From the NCBI GenBank assembly GCA_030636255.1, contig DAOVXH010000127.1, forward strand, positions 1 to 5,747: a DNA stretch of 5,747 bases, written 5' to 3'. Shown here in pieces: positions 1 through 5,747 of this stretch. The DNA is from Methanomassiliicoccales archaeon (GTDB taxonomy: Archaea > Thermoplasmatota > Thermoplasmata > SG8-5). Position 1 is the stretch's first letter, and each line of letters starts with the position of its first letter. The position numbers and the translations under genes were made by a program. The notes below the pieces were generated by a model. The model was not told the DNA's origin. It did no database searches and saw nothing but the letters and a program-made list of their open reading frames with translations.

Positions 1-1248
1 GCAAACTCCATGATGGCCCAGGGCGGAATCCAGGCAGCAGACAGAAAAGTGGACAGTCCTAAACTTCATTACCTTGACATATATGGCGGCGGTCATTTCA
101 CCAATAAACCAGAGCTGGCAAAGGCACTGGCAATGGACGCACCCGGGATAATTAAATGGCATCTTGACCTTGGAGTCATGTACGACCGCATGGAAAACGG
201 CGAATTTCAGGAACTTTCCGGCGGCGGTACCAGCCGGAACAGAATGCACAGTGCCAAGGACTATACTGGAATGGAGCTAATGCGTAATGTCCGTGACAGG
301 GCCAGAAACCTTGATATTCCGGTACTGGAGTTCTGTCCAGTCATAGAATTGCTCAAGGATGACCAGGGCATTGTTTCTGGAGGAATTGCCTTCAATATGG
401 AAACCGATGAATACTATGTTATCAGGTCAAAAGTTACAATAATGGCCACTGGTGGAAGTGGAAGGCTTCATCTCTCCAATTACCCAACTACAAATCACTA
501 TGGTGCAACAGGCGATGGCCTTGTAATGGCCTATCATGCAGGTGCAAACCTGAAAGATCTGGATACTATCCAGATACATCCTACTGGCGATGCATATCCA
601 GAAGCAGTGGTTGGTATTCTTTCAACGGAAAAGATTCGAGGATTGGGTGCTGTTCCGCTGAACAAGGACGGCGACCCATTTGTTTTCCCACTGGAGCCCA
701 GGGATGTAGAATCAGCAGCGTTCATTCAGGAATGCAAGAATGGAAGAGGACTTGTGACACCTACTGGAATGCCTGGAGTCTGGTTGGATTCACCAATGAT
801 AGACATAATTCATGGTAAGGGTACAATCGAGTCAAAACTGGCTGGTGAGTACAGGAAGTTCAAGAGATTCGACATTGACATGACCAAGCATCCAATTTTC
901 GTTTATCCAACATACCATTATCAGAATGGTGGTGTCGAGATTAATGACAAGGCAGAGACTGCCTTACCTGGATTGTTGGCTGCTGGAGAGGTAACCGGCG
1001 GTGTCCATGGCAAAAACAGGCTAATGGGCAATTCCCTATTGGACTACAATGTGTTCGGTCGAAGAGCTGGACTCCATGCTGCCGAATACATAAAAACAAG
1101 AAATGTAGGCAAATTAACTCTCAAACATATTGATGATTATAACAATAAGTTGGATGAGTTGAATATAAAGAGCGACATAAAGGCGCCAATACTTCTCCCC
1201 GAGTACAGGGGCAAGGAAGTTCTGGCCCGGGCTCTTGACATACTTTGA
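1..1248 (+). CDS. Fumarate reductase / succinate dehydrogenase-type flavoprotein subunit (TfrA/FrdA-like), 5' end outside window
   Basis: FAD-dependent fumarate/succinate oxidoreductase catalytic subunit, probably soluble. The reading frame is open from base 1 (Ala-Asn-Ser precede the first Met at 10), so the true start and the N-terminal dinucleotide-binding GxGxxG lie upstream; from family lengths roughly 40 residues are missing. Counting codon 1 at base 1, active-site motifs of the family are intact: AQGGI (6-10), HPTG (His193), Thr209-Glu210 with proton-shuttle Arg213 in TEKIRG, HYQNGG (His306) and NRLMGNSL (Arg340). The FAD-proximal GEVTGGVHG also fits Frd/Sdh rather than L-aspartate oxidase. 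Position 2, where covalently flavinylated enzymes carry the FAD-linking His, is Asn, so FAD is probably non-covalent. The C-terminal tail is short. It sits 14 bases before the Kor genes, with no FrdB-type iron-sulfur or membrane-anchor gene in view. Direction (fumarate reduction or succinate oxidation) and electron partner are not shown by sequence. Confidence 0.9.
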   Translation, partial: ANSMMAQGGIQAADRKVDSPKLHYLDIYGGGHFTNKPELAKALAMDAPGIIKWHLDLGVMYDRMENGEFQELSGGGTSRNRMHSAKDYTGMELMRNVRDRARNLDIPVLEFCPVIELLKDDQGIVSGGIAFNMETDEYYVIRSKVTIMATGGSGRLHLSNYPTTNHYGATGDGLVMAYHAGANLKDLDTIQIHPTGDAYPEAVVGILSTEKIRGLGAVPLNKDGDPFVFPLEPRDVESAAFIQECKNGRGLVTPTGMPGVWLDSPMIDIIHGKGTIESKLAGEYRKFKRFDIDMTKHPIFVYPTYHYQNGGVEINDKAETALPGLLAAGEVTGGVHGKNRLMGNSLLDYNVFGRRAGLHAAEYIKTRNVGKLTLKHIDDYNNKLDELNIKSDIKAPILLPEYRGKEVLARALDIL

Positions 1249-1252
1249 GGAA

Positions 1253-1265
1253 AGGTGACAATTTG
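1253..1265 (+). promoter_or_regulatory. Ribosome-binding site choosing a TTG start for korD
   Basis: AGGTGA (1253-1258) lies four bases before TTG at 1263. The same AGGTGA-N4-TTG geometry occurs at korB, which supports this start. The alternative TTG at 1245, overlapping the preceding stop codon, has no Shine-Dalgarno-like sequence upstream. Confidence 0.65.
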
Positions 1266-1526
1266 ATAGATATACTAGAAGATTGGTGCAAAGGCTGCGA
1301 GATATGTATTAAGCGATGCCCTGTCCAGGCTCTTGAACTTTCAACAGAGTTGAACAAACGCGGCGTGTATCCTCCCAAGTTAAAGGAGAACAATGAGTGT
1401 ACTTTCTGCCGTTTATGTGAATTATTATGTCCAGATTTTGTAATATCAGTTACCCGTGAAGAGGTAAAAGAAGTTGATGAGCCAAAAAGTAAGCTTATAA
1501 TTGGAGGTGTGTGTAATGACATTTGA
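1263..1526 (+). CDS. korD: 2-oxoglutarate:ferredoxin oxidoreductase, delta (ferredoxin-like) subunit
   Basis: Small 2x[4Fe-4S] ferredoxin subunit, 87 residues from the TTG at 1263, expected to carry electrons between the Kor catalytic core and external ferredoxin or a partner protein in the cytoplasm. Two classical CxxCxxCxxxCP motifs are visible: Cys9, 12, 15, 19 (CKGCEICIKRCP) and Cys46, 49, 52, 56 (CTFCRLCELLCP). They are separated by a 26-residue spacer rich in charged residues and Pro. There is no signal peptide or membrane segment. It overlaps korA by 11 bases, and its position directly before korA-korB-korC matches the four-subunit Kor arrangement of archaea. Because it also directly follows the fumarate reductase-like gene, it could alternatively serve that flavoprotein or both enzymes. 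A longer form (93 residues) would result from TTG 1245, but the ribosome-binding site argues against it. Confidence 0.85.
   Translation: MIDILEDWCKGCEICIKRCPVQALELSTELNKRGVYPPKLKENNECTFCRLCELLCPDFVISVTREEVKEVDEPKSKLIIGGVCNDI
1503..1518 (+). promoter_or_regulatory. Ribosome-binding site for korA
   Basis: GGAGGTG (1503-1509), a strong match to the anti-Shine-Dalgarno sequence, sits six bases before ATG 1516 and lies inside the 3' end of korD. It fixes the korA start at 1516 rather than at the in-frame TTG at 1501, which overlaps the site itself. Confidence 0.75.
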
Positions 1527-2700
1527 ACGCGACCCAGTGCGCATAAGAAGAGTCCTTGGAGACAAGGTTCAATTTATACAGGGGGATATGGCGGTAGCCT
1601 ATGGTGGATTATTGGCTGGCTGCTCTTTCTTTGGTGGATATCCCATCACCCCTGCCTCGGAAGTGGCTGAAGGAATGGCTAGGCTTCTTCCAAGGGTGAA
1701 AGGTACGTTTATCCAGATGGAGGACGAGATTGCCGGTATTGCATCAACAATAGGGGCAGCATGGGGAGGTGCAAAATCTATGACAGCCACCTCTGGCCCA
1801 GGCTTTTCCTTGATGATGGAGAACTATGGATATGCCATCATGACTGAAACTCCATGTGTCATTGCCAATGTTCAGAGAACAGGCCCTTCTACGGGTCAGC
1901 CAACCCTGGGTGCCCAGGGAGATATGATGCAGGTTAGATGGGGCAGTCATGGAGACATGGAGGCTATTGCACTTTGCCCAAGCACAGTGCAGGAATGCCT
2001 GGACATGACCATTGAATGTTTCAATCTGGCCGAGAAATACAGGCACCCAGTATGCCTCATGACAGATGGTGAAATTGGCCATCTCAGGGAAAAGGTAGTG
2101 ATACCTGATGAGGATGAACTGGAACTCTTTGAAAGGGTTCTTGCCACTGTTGACAAGGACAAGTTCATACCATTCTCAGAATCACAGACAAGGGACAGCA
2201 AGGTTCCGGACTTCCCAACATTTGGCACAGGCTATCACACTTATGTTACTGGCCTGACTCATAATGATAAGGGATTTCCAGCTACAGATAAGCAGCCGGA
2301 CCATGAACGCCTTATTTTGCGTCTGACATCTAAGATTACCGATGACAGGGAAAAATTAACATCTATAGAAGAAATTGAACTGGACGATGCAGAAGTTGCC
2401 TTCGTCTCATTCGGTGCTTCAGCTAGGCCCTGTGAAAGTGCAGTATGGGAAGCCAGAAATAAAGGAATGAAGGTCGGTATGCTGAGACTCAAGACAGTCT
2501 GGCCCTTCCCCAGAGCCGAGATCGAGAAGCTTTCCAAGAAGGTTAGTAAGATAATAGTGGTAGAGATGAGCCTTGGCCAGATATATCATGTTGTCAAGGA
2601 ATATGCTGCGAAAGATTGCGAGATTGTTCTAGCACCAAAGGTAGGCGGAGATATGCATTTGCCACATGAACTTATGGAATACCTGGAGGTGAGCAATTGA
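1516..2700 (+). CDS. korA: 2-oxoglutarate:ferredoxin oxidoreductase, alpha subunit
   Basis: Alpha subunit (394 residues) of the thiamine diphosphate enzyme that interconverts 2-oxoglutarate + CoA and succinyl-CoA + CO2 with ferredoxin. The N-terminal pyrimidine-binding domain shows GGYPITPASEV (40-50), the MEDEIAG segment (68-74) with the Glu region that contacts the cofactor, TSGPGFSLM (92-100) and the VQRTGPSTGQPT signature (119-130), followed by QGD and WGSHGD. The C-terminal part, with a long acidic linker around 190-285, carries the transketolase-C-like domain ending near a Gly-Gly-Asp-Met-His segment. Length is typical of KorA. Start at ATG 1516 is supported by a GGAGGTG site. The gene overlaps korD by 11 bases and korB by 4 bases. 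The signature suits 2-oxoglutarate better than pyruvate or branched-chain acids, but substrate choice in this superfamily is not certain from sequence alone. Confidence 0.92.
   Translation: MTFERDPVRIRRVLGDKVQFIQGDMAVAYGGLLAGCSFFGGYPITPASEVAEGMARLLPRVKGTFIQMEDEIAGIASTIGAAWGGAKSMTATSGPGFSLMMENYGYAIMTETPCVIANVQRTGPSTGQPTLGAQGDMMQVRWGSHGDMEAIALCPSTVQECLDMTIECFNLAEKYRHPVCLMTDGEIGHLREKVVIPDEDELELFERVLATVDKDKFIPFSESQTRDSKVPDFPTFGTGYHTYVTGLTHNDKGFPATDKQPDHERLILRLTSKITDDREKLTSIEEIELDDAEVAFVSFGASARPCESAVWEARNKGMKVGMLRLKTVWPFPRAEIEKLSKKVSKIIVVEMSLGQIYHVVKEYAAKDCEIVLAPKVGGDMHLPHELMEYLEVSN
2685..2699 (+). promoter_or_regulatory. Ribosome-binding site and TTG start of korB
   Basis: GGAGGTGA (2685-2692) is followed after four bases by TTG 2697, which overlaps the korA stop codon as TTGA. 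An in-frame ATG at 2706 would be 13 bases from the site, too far for usual spacing, so TTG is preferred. The overlap suggests translational coupling. Confidence 0.65.
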
Positions 2701-3587
2701 GCAATATGAAGGAAATGTCTGGTGAGCAAATCAGGAAGAAATATCTTAGAGATGGCATGCTGCCTACCATTTTCTGTAATGGTTGTGGCCATGGTCTTTC
2801 AATAGACTATGTGCTCTGGGCAATTGAAGAGCTAGAACTGGACATAGACAAGGTATCATTTGCATCTGGTATCGGATGTTCGTCCCGTATCCCTGGATAC
2901 ATGAACGCCGATGGTCTTCACACAACACATGGCAGGGCACTGGCCTTCGCCACCGGGCTGAAAGCCGCAATTCCAGATAATGACGTAATTGTATTCACCG
3001 GTGACGGCGATTGCACAGGTATTGGCGGTAATCATTTCATACATGCGGCCAGGAGGAACATTGACATGACTGTTATCCTTCTGAACAATTACATTTATGG
3101 TATGACCGGGGGCCAGTTAGCCCCAACTGCACCCAAGAACAGCATTGCCACCACAGCTCCATATGGAAATATAGAACAGGCCTTTAACATTTCAGAACTT
3201 GCTGTTGCACTTGGAGCAGCTTATGTGGCACGTTGGCCAATATCATATCCCTATCAGCCAATAAAGTCTATAAAGGAGGGAATTCAGAAAAAGGGTTTCT
3301 CTCTGATAGAACTCATGTCCCCTTGCCCTACAGCATTCGGCCGTAGGAACAAGCTGGGCAATATTGAAAAGCTCTGGGACTGGTATGACAATAATTCGAT
3401 ACTTGTTGAGGAACACGATAGAATAATGGACTTCGGAACAGATGAGGAGAAGGCCAAAATCGCAGGCAAGTACAAGATAGGTGTTTTCCAGGATCTTGAT
3501 AAACCTGGCTTCATTGCGGAATATGGAAAGTTGGTTGATCGGGTTACTGCGGCAGACGATGCAAAATACAGGGGTGATTTGAAATGA
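2697..3587 (+). CDS. korB: 2-oxoglutarate:ferredoxin oxidoreductase, beta subunit
   Basis: Catalytic beta subunit (296 residues from TTG 2697) binding thiamine diphosphate and one [4Fe-4S] cluster. The thiamine diphosphate/Mg motif begins at GDGD (102-105) and ends at LLNN (128-131), followed by YGMTGGQ (134-140). Cluster ligands expected for 2-oxoacid:ferredoxin oxidoreductase beta chains are all present: Cys27 and Cys30 (CNGCGHG), Cys61 (GIGCSS) and Cys210 (SPCPT). HTTHGRALAFATG (75-87) is the usual segment next to the diphosphate. PCPTAFGRRN (209-218) is typical of KorB-like rather than PorB-like proteins, which supports 2-oxoglutarate as substrate. The last ~80 residues are charged and variable. 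The gene overlaps korA by 4 bases (TTGA) and korC by 4 bases (ATGA), consistent with coupled translation of complex partners. The protein is cytoplasmic, with no signal peptide. Confidence 0.93.
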   Translation: MSNMKEMSGEQIRKKYLRDGMLPTIFCNGCGHGLSIDYVLWAIEELELDIDKVSFASGIGCSSRIPGYMNADGLHTTHGRALAFATGLKAAIPDNDVIVFTGDGDCTGIGGNHFIHAARRNIDMTVILLNNYIYGMTGGQLAPTAPKNSIATTAPYGNIEQAFNISELAVALGAAYVARWPISYPYQPIKSIKEGIQKKGFSLIELMSPCPTAFGRRNKLGNIEKLWDWYDNNSILVEEHDRIMDFGTDEEKAKIAGKYKIGVFQDLDKPGFIAEYGKLVDRVTAADDAKYRGDLK

Positions 3588-4123
3588 AGCAGGAAGTTAG
3601 AATTTGTGGTTTCGGAGGTCAAGGTGTCATCCTGGCTGGTTTCATCATTGGCAAGGCTGCATGTGTGTTTTCGGATTATAATTCGGTTCAGAGCCAGTCC
3701 TATGGCCCAGAGGCCAGGGGAGGCGCTGCCCGTTCCGAGGTAATAATCTCCGACGAGAAAATTGGATATCCACGGCCTGTTGGAATTGATATTGTGGTTG
3801 CCATGGCACAGGAGGCTTTCGACACATATCGGGATGACCTCAGAGAGAATGCCATAATAATTGTGGATCCAGACCTGGTACCGAGAAATGACATTGGTAT
3901 TCCAATATACAGGGTGAATGTGCAACAGATTGCCGAAGGACTGGGCAACAAGATTGTGACCAATATAGCAATGGTAGGCGCATTGATTGGCATAACCAAA
4001 ATTCTTGACCCAGAAGCAGTCAAAAAAGCAGTAATTGACAGTGTGCCCAAGAAGTTCGTGGAACTTAATGTGAATGCTTTCGAACAAGGCCTTGAGGCTG
4101 GTTTAAATGCCCGACCAGAGTGA
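3584..4123 (+). CDS. korC: 2-oxoglutarate:ferredoxin oxidoreductase, gamma subunit
   Basis: Gamma subunit (179 residues), the domain of 2-oxoacid:ferredoxin oxidoreductases associated with coenzyme A access and complex assembly. The N terminus has the family glycine motif GFGGQG (9-14), then SYGPEARGG (39-47) and SEVIIS, which together are diagnostic of the POR/KOR gamma family. A conserved-looking VVAMAQEA stretch and a NxxMVGALIG segment follow. Length is normal for a free-standing KorC. ATG 3584 overlaps the korB stop (ATGA), and GGTGA at 3573-3577 provides a ribosome-binding site six bases upstream. The 3' end overlaps the HdrA-like gene by 17 bases, tying the latter to the Kor operon. 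A long antisense reading frame covers part of this gene but has no family signature. Confidence 0.93.
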   Translation: MKQEVRICGFGGQGVILAGFIIGKAACVFSDYNSVQSQSYGPEARGGAARSEVIISDEKIGYPRPVGIDIVVAMAQEAFDTYRDDLRENAIIIVDPDLVPRNDIGIPIYRVNVQQIAEGLGNKIVTNIAMVGALIGITKILDPEAVKKAVIDSVPKKFVELNVNAFEQGLEAGLNARPE

Positions 4124-5747
4124 TGACATAATTCGTCAATATTATGAGGATGTCCCTCTCGAAGACGATTACCTTCTTCAGGTTCCAGAGATTGTGATGA
4201 TGGACGACCAGGCAATTACTGATGAATCTGAAATAGAAATTTCCTCTGAAATGAGGTTAAGAAAGTCTAAGAAAACCTTGGAGGGTGATGTTCTTGTTGT
4301 GGGTGCTGGCATTTCTGGAATGCAGGCTGCACTGGACATCGCTGACAAGGGCTATCGGGTCATCATGATTGAGAAATCTGCCACAATTGGCGGTAATATG
4401 GTGAAGCTTGACAAAACCTTTCCCACCAATGATTGCTCTATTTGCACATCAGCACCGAAGATGGTGGAGGTGGCCAGACATCCAAATATCAATCTTTTAA
4501 CCTATGCTGACCTTTCAAAACTTGAGGGCGAGCCAGGTAATTTTAAGGCCCGAATATTCCGCAAGAGCAAGTATGTTGACCCGGACAAGTGTACCGGATG
4601 CGGTGATTGCACCCCAGTTTGTCCAGTTGAAATAATCAATCCATTTGAGGAAAAACTCTCAAAGAAGAAGGCCATTTACATAGAATTTCCACAGGCCGTT
4701 CCAATAGTTTACACCATAGATTACGATGCATGTGTGGGTTGCGGCTCATGCGAGAGATTCTGCGAGCCTGGTGCCATTTCCTTCCTTGAGAAATCAGAGG
4801 ATATTGAGGTTAGTGTTGGCAGTGTTATCATTGCTACTGGCTACGAGCTTTTCGAACCACTAGAGATGAGGCGTGAATATGGGTATGGTAAGTATCCTAA
4901 TGTCATTACAGCCATGCAATTCGAGCGTTTGCTTTCATCCTTCGGTCCTACTGATGGTAAGCTGAAACGTCCTTCAGACGGTGAGAAACCCAAATCAGTA
5001 GCCTGGATTCAATGTGTCGGTTCAAGAAGTAAACAGCTTGGCTTCCCATATTGTTCAAGGGTTTGCTGCATGTATGCCACCAAAGAGGCTTCCATTGCCA
5101 AGGAACTTGACCCGGATATGGATATCAGTGTTTTCTACATGGACATAAGGGCCTATGGCAAGGATTTCCAACAATATTACGATAAAGCTCAGAACATGGG
5201 TGTCGAATATATCCGTTCCAGGCCATCATCTGTTTTCCAGAACGATGACGGCAGTATCACAATAAGATACATGAATACCCATACCCGTGAAGTTACTGAG
5301 AAGACAGTAGATTTGCTTGTACTCTCAACTGCTATTATGCCTTCAAAGGAAAACAAGAGGCTGGCAGAGGCCCTGGATATTGAAATCGACGATAGTGGTT
5401 TCTTCCAGGTCAAGTCCATAATGTCAGACCCCATTGTAACCACCAGGGAGGGAGTATTTCTTGCAGGGTGTAATCAAGGCCCCAAGGATATTCCAGACAG
5501 TGTTGCCATGGCCAGTGGAGCCGCTGCCAAGGCTGTTGCCCCGATAATTGACAGAGTGAAGGCAGTCCCGGTTCCAGACCCGCCCCAGAAACAGGTAGTC
5601 GGAGAAAAGCCCAGGATTGGAGTTTTTGTTTGTCATTGTGGTAAAAATATTCATGGTTACCTTGATACCGAGGAAGTGGCCAGATATGCAGAGGCCATTC
5701 CAGGGGTTGTCTATTCCAAGGACATAATGTTTGCCTGCTCGGAAGAC
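4107..5747 (+). CDS. HdrA-like FAD/iron-sulfur electron-transfer protein, 3' end outside window; likely two-module
   Basis: 547 codons are visible and the frame runs off the window. Residues 1-49 are an acidic leader (16 Asp/Glu, one Arg), followed by a basic patch (50-56). Then comes an HdrA FAD module: GAGISG (66-71), Cys110/Cys113 in DCSICTSAPKM, an inserted ferredoxin with CxxCxxCxxxC at 162/165/168/172 and 209/212/215/219, IIATGYE, the HdrA cluster motif C-x12-C-x3-CC (303, 316, 320, 321) followed by MYATK, and LAGCNQGPKDIPDS near its end. From about 503 a VFVCHCGKNI segment (Cys509, Cys511) and a FACSED stretch match the N-terminal domain that normally starts HdrA. This implies a second HdrA module beyond the edge. 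HdrA proteins bifurcate or confurcate electrons at FAD in heterodisulfide reductase-type complexes. Here the likely partner is Kor and its ferredoxin. ATG 4107 directly follows an in-frame TAA, so no longer start exists; GAGG at 4094-4097 is a modest ribosome-binding site. Confidence 0.9.
   Translation, partial: MPDQSDDIIRQYYEDVPLEDDYLLQVPEIVMMDDQAITDESEIEISSEMRLRKSKKTLEGDVLVVGAGISGMQAALDIADKGYRVIMIEKSATIGGNMVKLDKTFPTNDCSICTSAPKMVEVARHPNINLLTYADLSKLEGEPGNFKARIFRKSKYVDPDKCTGCGDCTPVCPVEIINPFEEKLSKKKAIYIEFPQAVPIVYTIDYDACVGCGSCERFCEPGAISFLEKSEDIEVSVGSVIIATGYELFEPLEMRREYGYGKYPNVITAMQFERLLSSFGPTDGKLKRPSDGEKPKSVAWIQCVGSRSKQLGFPYCSRVCCMYATKEASIAKELDPDMDISVFYMDIRAYGKDFQQYYDKAQNMGVEYIRSRPSSVFQNDDGSITIRYMNTHTREVTEKTVDLLVLSTAIMPSKENKRLAEALDIEIDDSGFFQVKSIMSDPIVTTREGVFLAGCNQGPKDIPDSVAMASGAAAKAVAPIIDRVKAVPVPDPPQKQVVGEKPRIGVFVCHCGKNIHGYLDTEEVARYAEAIPGVVYSKDIMFACSED

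Noticed and set aside
10..15. ATG at 10 as the true start of the flavoprotein
   Set aside because: The frame is open to base 1 and Ala-Asn-Ser-Met-Met-Ala-Gln-Gly-Gly aligns to an internal region after the FAD-binding Rossmann motif, so the gene is cut by the window edge.
1..1248. L-aspartate oxidase (NadB) or APS reductase alpha as identity of the flavoprotein
   Set aside because: NadB usually reads GANRMASNSLLE near the end of the FAD domain; this protein reads GKNRLMGNSLLD with TEKIRGLGA and HYQNGGVEI, closer to the Frd/Tfr group. The nadA/nadC or aprB context is also absent.
1501..1515. Earlier TTG start for korA
   Set aside because: The codon overlaps the GGAGGTG ribosome-binding site itself; ATG 1516 has ideal spacing and fits the family N terminus.
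1121..1522. Antisense open frame (133 codons) over korD
   Set aside because: Opposite the clear double CxxCxxCxxxCP ferredoxin; no motif of its own.
3284..4087. Long antisense open frame (267 codons) over korB/korC
   Set aside because: It lies opposite two strongly recognisable genes, its translation is rich in Ser, His, Cys and Asn with no domain motif, and it has no convincing ribosome-binding site. It is a codon-bias shadow.
2697..4123. Pyruvate or branched-chain 2-oxoacid oxidoreductase instead of Kor
   Set aside because: KorB-type PCPTAFGRRN, the free-standing gamma subunit with a korDABC order and the KorA signature favour 2-oxoglutarate, though an alternative 2-oxoacid cannot be fully excluded.
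3700..4215. Antisense open frame (171 codons) over korC and the hdrA start
   Set aside because: Overlaps confirmed coding sequence on the plus strand, no family signature, low-complexity Ser/Thr composition.
5189..5654. Two antisense frames inside the HdrA-like gene
   Set aside because: Both lie within an uninterrupted plus-strand frame with HdrA motifs and show no recognisable domain.
1..5747. Mobile elements, CRISPR, tRNA/rRNA, riboswitch, internal terminator or promoter
   Set aside because: No repeat array, transposase, RNA-gene motif, T-rich stop signal or intergenic space was found; coding density is essentially complete.

Overview
The window is one dense, plus-strand gene block: six genes with no gap longer than 14 bases, four of the five junctions overlapping. 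It looks like a single operon from an anaerobic prokaryote. Every recognisable product is an oxygen-sensitive iron-sulfur or flavin enzyme: a soluble fumarate reductase/succinate dehydrogenase-type flavoprotein, a four-subunit 2-oxoacid:ferredoxin oxidoreductase of the 2-oxoglutarate (Kor) type, and an HdrA-like electron-transfer flavoprotein. The four-polypeptide Kor, the HdrA, frequent AGG (Arg) and ATA (Ile) codons, TTG starts and strong AGGTGA ribosome-binding sites fit an archaeon, and a euryarchaeal or Thermoplasmatota-like lineage is my guess. Taxonomy is inference, and an anaerobic bacterium cannot be excluded.

Layout: 1-1248, 3' part of the FrdA/TfrA-like flavoprotein (its N terminus, with the FAD-binding GxGxxG, lies upstream of the window); 1263-1526, KorD two-cluster ferredoxin subunit; 1516-2700, KorA; 2697-3587, KorB (thiamine diphosphate and one [4Fe-4S] cluster); 3584-4123, KorC; 4107-5747, HdrA-like protein, open at the right edge. 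No RNA gene, mobile element, repeat array, CRISPR or internal promoter/terminator was seen, and no gene-free stretch exceeds 14 bases.

How the genes may work together (inference): Kor interconverts 2-oxoglutarate + CoA with succinyl-CoA + CO2 using ferredoxin, and the flavoprotein interconverts fumarate and succinate. Together they cover two neighbouring steps of the oxidative or reductive TCA cycle, lacking only succinyl-CoA synthetase in view. HdrA proteins are the flavin bifurcation/confurcation hubs of heterodisulfide reductase complexes. Their presence here suggests that ferredoxin electrons made or used by Kor are shared with a second carrier and perhaps with the fumarate/succinate couple.

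The most unusual object is the HdrA-like protein. Its first FAD module lacks the usual N-terminal CHCG domain and instead has an acidic leader. That same domain then appears after residue 500, as if a second HdrA module begins where the window ends.
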